Assembly: GCA_008360955.1 (NCBI GenBank)
Contig: LUCM01005840.1
Span: 65,943-129,942, forward strand
Direction of reading: 5' to 3'
DNA length: 64,000 nucleotides
Source: Fasciolopsis buskii
Lineage: Eukaryota > Platyhelminthes > Trematoda > Plagiorchiida > Fasciolidae
Shown here: in pieces, positions 57,857 through 64,000 of the stretch
Layout: every line of letters begins with the position of its first letter
Position numbering within the stretch: the first letter of the stretch is position 1
Made by a program: the position numbers and the translations under genes
The notes under the pieces: model-generated
Told to the model about the DNA's origin: nothing
What the model saw: the letters and a program-made list of their open reading frames with translations, nothing else
Databases searched by the model: none

Positions 57857-60800
57857 AAGTTGCATCACAGTTCTCTGTGTCACCTCACGGTTTGCTAGAA
57901 GTAAGTCCGGAAGATCTCACAAAATACAGACACGGTTTACATGAGTCTGACTATTTCTGACATCATTCCTATGTGAAATCATGCATAATGAAAGCAAAAA
58001 AGTGCAAAACTTGAATTAATCGAAACAACTGAAGGTATTGACACATTCCGATCCATGTGCATGCAACAAGAACACCGGTAGCACACAATAAAAAGCCCCA
58101 AATTTATTAGGAAGCAGAGAAAAGAATCCAGATTACTGTGAAGCAACCGAAATTATACTTCTTATTTGGACCAGTCTAGTTAGCAGTATTTATCCTGCTT
58201 GAACTAAGGCTACGAATCACGTGGCGAGTTGTTTAATCGAATAACTTGCCCTGGTGTGCAGTCGATTGAGTGACTTACATCCACATGGCTTGTGCAGACG
58301 TACACGAGTGTCTTTAACCCACCAAATAATCAAGCGCCCCAAACTCCTGGTAGTTACGTTTACTGCGTTCTTCAATATCAGTAATATGTCAACACACAGT
58401 TTTACTCAAATATTTTTACTTCACTGTTCCATGACACTGATTAACTAGCTCATGTGGCGACCTGCAGCTGCAAGGAGCCGGAGAATCTGGCTTGTACATG
58501 CGCTTATCACTGAAACCCAAATGTCAGTCATGTTTTTGTGCACTACGGACATGGTAGGAAGCCACTGTGCAATACTGAGAGCAAATTATACTCACAAGCA
58601 TTAGAAACAACCAGACCGCATAAGATTTCCAGGATGATTCTGCAAAACCATGAAAACGTACATCAAGATAACGCTGTGTGGTTAACTTTGCTTATCAACT
58701 CCTTAGTATAACCTCTTCATCGGGGCTTTATTGATTTGCTAAAGACAAAAACATCTGATCTGTCTTGTTACGGGTAAATGTTGCAACACGATAGACAGTC
58801 CAACCTAGCGTCACTGCCGAACAGAAACGCCAAATTCGGCTGAAGATACCGTCTCGAATTAGGGGAGAAACCAACCTAGACTTTAAACTGCGTTTGTATG
58901 CAGTTAGGATTCACTTCATTAAACCCCAGACTGAAAGTGCTTGGAACATTTATACTGAAAATCAATGCTGGTATATAATCATTTCTTCTTTTCCGGCTAA
59001 AGAAAATGCTACTACATACTAAGTGGAATTGCGGATTGTGAATAAAACTGGTCAACCACTAAAGTACCTGGATACCTTGATTTAAACGTTGGATTACTCG
59101 GGTGACTTTTATTCATTTTTTTAATCGGAGATGAAGGGTTGCCAAGCCAGCAAAATTAGGTAGCCTGTCTGGTAGCTGGAAACGATTAAAATCCCCTCAT
59201 ACGAAAGTGATTTGTTCTCCGTGGACGGTGCAGTTAAACCTGAATCACACTGTGCAAAGATAATCAACTATCTGCAAAACACGAAACATTTTTTGCGGAA
59301 CTGAAAGCTCATAAATTCGGACAATTTAAGAGCAACTATAGTTTCATCAGCTAATTATATGCGGGTGATCGATTGAACGAGTAATTTAATAACAGCAACG
59401 GGGAACCTTGTGCGTGCAAAAGCAAAGTGTATGCCACGGTAATTTACGATACCGCGTGGAAATATGCATAATATCAAAAAGTAGTCCTAAAAGTACCAAC
59501 ACGACTCCAGTTCATTTGAAGGCTGTGAGATCGACAAGTAATACATTGGACTGATTGCGAATCAGCATATAGCTGAACACAAACAGTATGACTTGATGAG
59601 CAGATAAATTGCTGGTATTTGGTTGGGTTCGACCCACTTGCCTCCTTGTGAAATGTATTTGTGAACTGAATTACTTATACACCTGTCTGCAGCCTAGAAA
59701 ATCGGCTTCACCCTGATGTACTTTAACATCGCGCAAAATCGTCACAAAACCGTCAGAAAACACCAAGATCAAATGCGACTGACCGACACCTAATTATTCT
59801 TAACAATAACACGTTTCTGGTGCAATACTCATAATGCCACTTTTTATATCAAGCCTTTTCGACTTAAATTCATTCGTACATTGAGCAAACATTGGAAATG
59901 AATGATCATCAGTTTATCCACGAAAGAATCAACACCGTTGGGGGCAAGTTGTATAACCACGGGGATTGTGGCAACTCCGTCAGTAGTCGTGGAAGTGCTT
60001 ATCAAAAAATGTAAAGCCGTAATGAGGTATCTGAATTTGCTTCATGTTAGACTATTTCTGGGAAGCTGTAGCAGGTTAATTCGAAGGCCTCGTGTTGAAC
60101 ACTGTCTCCTAATGATGAAAAACAATTCGACATGTTCAGTGTTCGTTCTTCGTATAGTGCGATAACCAATTCGGTCCAAGGCTCGTGATCGATTTCTTAA
60201 TGGAACCTTTACTTCAACTAAATGATCGGTGCGACCCATCCAATACCGTAGACTGTTTGCTAGTAATTTTTCTGAACCCAAAAAGGAACCCTACTAGAAC
60301 CGTTACTTATCGTACACTATGTCAGGTGCTTATATAGATCAAAGTTATTCTGTGGTCACAAAGTGGACAGAAAACAAGACAGCCAGAACACAATAATATT
60401 GTTATTCGTCTCATCTTTGATTTCGACATTGCTTAAGTTACTGCGATATTGATTGTGCTTATACCGGTGGCAAATATTCTTGACGCTTCATATGCCAAAA
60501 CTCCCGATTTCGACAATCCTCAGAAGACACAAAAGATCCAACTAGCACTGATTGAGAACTAGCTTGATTTTAGTGCCTAATTGTTTCTAACAGTGGCTTG
60601 GTGATTTTGGAGTTTCCAATCCTGCGATCAATCCAAACACATTGTTTCGTGTTCTTTTGCCTTCACCTGCTAACATTATGACGAATCGAATTTTCTTCCT
60701 GATTTTGAGACATTCTTGAGACAAATTTGCGAATCTGCGGTATTGAGTATGTGCTTTTCTATTCGGCGACGAGTTTCAAGGCCAGTTCTCTGCGTAGCTC

Positions 60801-62118
60801 ACTTAACGTACACGAATCCCTAATGACAAATACGGTCCTGGCTCTCCTTTAACGTACCCGCCGAATCATTATTTCTTGTTTTTACTCGTTTTCACATTCC
60901 ACAGTTGTTGTATTTCACTTTGCATTACTTTAGACAGGATTGCATTTCAAGTGCAGAAAAAGTTCCTTGTCGAATTTAACAGCCAGTCCACCGCTGCTCC
61001 GGATATCATAAGGCAAAGAAACAAAGATTCATTTTTCAGGAGAAAGATATACCACAGTTTTTACACCATGATATTTAGTCAATACTAAAAAGGTATTTGT
61101 GATTTATGGATAAACTAAAAGGCTAGAACAATGACTAGCACTTTTGATGCAACACATTGCACATCAGTGAAAATGTAAAACCTGTTGAAATAACATTAAG
61201 AGCACAACTTGTAGGCTAACGTTTTTTCGGTGAATTCATTCTCACTCAGATGCATTCACATCTGTGTGCAAATGATTACTCAGGAGAATTGGGAATAAAA
61301 GATTAGAAGTTTAAAATGTCGTATTAAGTCAGCTCAGACAGAAAAAGGACAAGTGGCAGTAGGTGAGCCGAGGAGATGATTCGATGCTGTAAATGTGCTA
61401 ACTAGCGTGCGCCTCCCCTAGTTTGATACTGAACCGAGAAGTTGCAGTGCTTAGACTAATTTTCTCTGCGAACGGAGTTCGGGCCCAGGTAGGCAAATAA
61501 CAATTTCTTCTGCAGTTGACAGTAGCTGAAGACCTACTCGTTTTGATACGTGTTGTGGATTTCGATAAACAATTGGGAAGGCAGAATGGGCATTGATTTA
61601 GTAACCTGTCTCAATCAAGTAGGTAAACACTGAACCTGCGATGGTCCACTTCGCTCCAAGTCTTCCATAATTCAGTGCAGAATCCAAGGGTAGCCTGATT
61701 TTGTTAATCGTATCGACGATTATCGATCAGTTCATGTCCAACTGTGGTGCGGCTTCCATAGACCCAAAAACAAGGCAGGTATCGAACCAAATGACAGAAG
61801 AGCCCAGGATGGCTTAGACATGAAGGGAAAGGAAGTATCTCAAATTTAATCGGGGCCTATTTAGTTAACGCAGGCCACTTGATCCACGCTTAGCCCATTT
61901 TCTCAATTGTTTAACGAGTTCCGCAATAAACATATAGCCGAGGAGGCCACAGATAATCACCTGTCTAAGCCCGAACTTTGCCTGCGAAGAAAATTAGTCT
62001 AAGCATTGCAAATTCCCCGGCCAGAAACTGACCATATTATGATGTGTGGGTGGCATAAGCTGATTAACGTCTAGACACCGAAAAGTCCTAGAGTCAGTTG
62101 ACTGGCGATGGTTACCGA
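57857..62118. other. AT-rich, no gene confidently seen
   Basis: About 4.3 kb. One weak candidate exon lies at 60935-61088 (+), after acceptor-like cattactttag, reading RIAFQVQKKFLVEFNSQS and stopping at 61088; no family is recognised. A B-box-like ggttcgatacct lies on the minus strand near 61780 without an A box. Confidence 0.35.
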
Positions 62119-62305
62119 TTTCACGAAATAATTCACCATTTGAAATCATCGCTCAACTCATCATTAAGACACCACGGAAGCACTGTATAGCTGTTTCATC
62201 CTTGTTAGGAATCATGAGCAGTGCATATCGACCGCGTCCGAACTGGGAAGCGAACCGGGGACGAACGATCTTGAGCCGAACGCCTTAGCCATTTACCGAC
62301 CTCCT
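62119..62305 (-). repeat. tRNA-Leu-like SINE with hammerhead core, copy 2
   Basis: This is the minus-strand counterpart of 51074-51270. The head reads gctaaggcgttcggctcaag, close to the D-arm/anticodon region of a tRNA-Leu(CAA), with a B box cggttcgcttccc (plus 62245-62257). The hammerhead region (plus 62180-62223) keeps stem I (gcactg/cagtgc), stem II and gaaa, but the catalytic core is ctcatga, a G-to-C change expected to abolish cleavage. Confidence 0.8.
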
Positions 62306-62602
62306 CTCATCCTTTTTTCTGTTTTCACTGGCCGAGTTCAACGTTCTGAAATGTTGTTAATATTATTTTTAATTTATTTTTAATTATTTTTAATGTCTTT
62401 ACATAGACGTGAATTTATTGGATGGAGAATGAATTCGTCGAAAACATTTGGTGGCCCACAAACTGTCCTCATCAGTGTAACGGGGCTTAATTCGCGATAA
62501 CAACACTATCCACCGGAATCGAAAGGAGGATTTCGAATTTAATTCTATCGGAATTCGTATTCTTACCGTTTAACATTTTCCAACAGTTAGTGGTCTCCTA
62601 TG
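62306..62602. other. unassigned
   Basis: AT-rich, with a ttttaattatttttaat-type stretch at about 62362-62392; nothing coding is seen. Confidence 0.4.
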
Positions 62603-62728
62603 CAGGCTGCTACCGGATGTACCTTCGGAATTGAAAGTAACGCAAAACATTCTCGTACCTCTCGTAATTGTCTAAATCCTGTGTTAAATGTGGACCCTTA
62701 TCTGTGTGATGAATATGAGAGTTTTTGG
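62603..62728 (+). CDS. candidate exon, Cys-containing, unknown
   Basis: After acceptor-like ggtctcctatgcag a frame reads AATGCTFGIESNAKHSRTS, then CLNPVLNVDPYLCDEYESF, up to a donor-like tttttg/gtgaat. The spacing of cysteines suits a secreted or extracellular protein. A second frame from another acceptor (accaacag-like at about 62588) is also open, so the call is weak. Confidence 0.22.
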
Positions 62729-62991
62729 TGAATTGAGATTCGTAACGTGTGATGAAAAAGTCGGTGACTTATGAGAACACCTCGTGTGTGCACCGGAAAC
62801 AGCAATCACAGACCCGAAACTTCGGAGAGTGCAGCCAGTCAGTCGATGGATGAATGTGACTGGTATTTTGTCATCACATATTGTAGAGAATTTTTTTATA
62901 TTCCGAGAAGTTGGCAAGTTCCACATCAGCAAAATATTTATTATCAAGTAGCACTATAAGTTCTCGGGAGGACTCTAATCTAGCGATCTAG

Positions 62992-63276
62992 TTGCGACAA
63001 AAATGTTCTCATCTCACAAAGTCCGTTGCATTTTTTGATACCTCTCGCTCTATGGGGAGATGCCCCGTTAACTTGAATAAAAATGTATCATTAGTTGATG
63101 TAAATTTTCGGAGAGTATCTTATTATCCAGACGGTCATTTATGTAATTCGAATTCACAAAATGACTTTCGCAGAAATTGCCTCACAAAATCCCAATGCGA
63201 TAATTTCGTGATAAAACCGGAAAGCATAATACCATCGGAATCACTTGATCAGCCATGTGGAAATCGCTGCAAATGA
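62992..63276 (+). CDS. candidate SUEL-type lectin domain exon
   Basis: A cysteine-containing frame reads MGRCPVNLNKNVSLVDVNFR, then VSYYPDGHLCNSNSQNDFRR, then NCLTKSQCDNFVIKPESI and finally DQPCGNRCK before a stop at 63276. The order resembles the galactose/rhamnose-binding (SUEL) lectin fold of latrophilins and related proteins: 'L.I..A.YGR…C', then 'C.GK..C.V', then 'DPC.G..K'. The family's usual last strand is missing, so the domain is truncated or continues in another exon. The 5' splice boundary is unclear. Family assignment is by pattern only. Confidence 0.35.
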   Translation: MRQKCSHLTKSVAFFDTSRSMGRCPVNLNKNVSLVDVNFRRVSYYPDGHLCNSNSQNDFRRNCLTKSQCDNFVIKPESIIPSESLDQPCGNRCK

Positions 63277-64000
63277 AAATTTTCACCATAGGAGTGATGA
63301 GGAGGCTTCAGAAGAAAGCACACGAGGACGACCAGTAGCAACACAAACAAACTTTAAGGGCTAAAGCTAAATTTTGCCCGTGGATTCTTTTGTTATACTT
63401 ACTAGGCGTGTGCACAATGCAAAGGCCATGCGCTACTAGGGCCCACTCCACGGGAAGAGGGGGGAAGGCAAAGCTGGAATGGGCTAGAACCACATGAGGT
63501 TTCAATGCACCGAGTGTGGTAACGAGCCGGGCGGTAGCGACTTACTGTCTCCCACCGACTCAGTTGGATGTCAGGCTGTGCGCGGTTCGTCTTTTTCCCT
63601 TGGTTGGAAGCTTCAAAAACGAACTGGACCGTAAGGCAAGGGATCTAAATGGCTAAGACAGTTTCATGGGAGAGCATCGTTTGGGCAGCATATTCTTTAC
63701 CATGACTACTGAAAACCCTGAGTGGCTTATCTGAAACGGTTTAAAGTATACGCCTCGTCTTTCAGCATTCTGCTGCTGCGGCAGGGCAACCATTGGGGCG
63801 GCCATGTACAAAAATAACATTACTGCTATTGGTAGGCAGCTTGCATTTGGATTTGTATGGTGGCTCATCCATTGGACAAAAGCACACGACAGCGTTCCTG
63901 GAGGCCAGCTCCTTGGACCACGCTTTATTCTGTTCCAGGTATTCCAAAAATTTATAGAATTTCGACTATCCTTCCTCTGCGATTGTTAGTTAAAATTCCT
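63277..64000. other. unassigned end of window
   Basis: Several short frames on both strands (63308-63505 -, 63653-63868 -, 63804-63989 +) lack a recognised product. The + frame includes HWTKAHDSVPGGQLLGPRFI near 63861-63920, which may be trace retroelement sequence. Confidence 0.3.

Noticed and set aside
61700..61830. Possible tRNA-derived element on the minus strand
   Set aside because: Only a B-box-like ggttcgatacct is seen; head and stems are missing.
1..64000. Bacterial-type systems, CRISPR arrays, rRNA or operons
   Set aside because: No direct-repeat/spacer arrays, ribosome-binding patterns or rRNA-like blocks were seen. Spliced GOLPH3 and LINE/PLE content mark the DNA as metazoan.

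Overview
The window looks like a piece of a flatworm genome, most likely a digenean trematode (fluke). The sequence has one clearly recognisable host gene, a GOLPH3/GPP34 homologue with micro-introns of 34 and 45 bp. Around it is a dense field of broken non-LTR retrotransposons, mainly RTE-type (APE endonuclease plus reverse transcriptase) and CR1/Jockey-type, with one Penelope-like element (PLE), tRNA-derived SINEs and small inverted-repeat elements. Very short introns, RTE/CR1/PLE dominance and hammerhead-bearing SINEs all fit trematodes. I cannot name the genus. No bacterial gene, operon, rRNA or CRISPR array is present.

Layout. Bases 1-7.5 kb hold two decayed CR1/Jockey-like elements on the + strand and a 215-bp repeat present twice. 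From 7.5 to 11.2 kb little is recognisable beyond SINE-like heads. From 11.3 to 17.5 kb two RTE elements lie head to head: a minus copy containing a 580-base assembly gap, then a plus copy. GOLPH3 lies at 18.9-19.9 kb. A third, internally deleted RTE copy follows at 20.9-22.3 kb and shares 991 bp with the second copy at only two observed mismatches, so GOLPH3 sits between near-identical direct repeats.

From 24.6 to 39.5 kb the window contains a large inverted repeat: arms 24618-26351 and 37737-39470 (1,734 bp each, identical wherever I compared them) around an 11.4-kb centre. The centre holds an RTE endonuclease fragment, a long decayed RTE copy (27.4-30.5 kb), a quiet AT-rich stretch and a PLE fragment with a GIY-YIG-like tail. 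The right arm continues outward into a minus-strand RTE (to about 42.4 kb) whose reverse transcriptase is split by an insertion. The left arm contains only part of that arrangement, so it looks like the derived copy.

From 42.5 to 64 kb the DNA is more AT-rich and resembles intronic or intergenic sequence. It holds two MITE-like elements, two copies of a tRNA-Leu-like SINE with a hammerhead-ribozyme core, an (AT)n run, and a few candidate host exons (CUB-like, Ig-like, SUEL-lectin-like, and a two-exon model that splices in frame on the minus strand). These exon calls rest on reading frame, splice-site context and residue pattern only and are tentative.

The best candidates for something unusual are the perfect inverted repeat with donor/derived asymmetry, the mosaic RTE duplication around GOLPH3, and the hammerhead-bearing tRNA-derived SINE.
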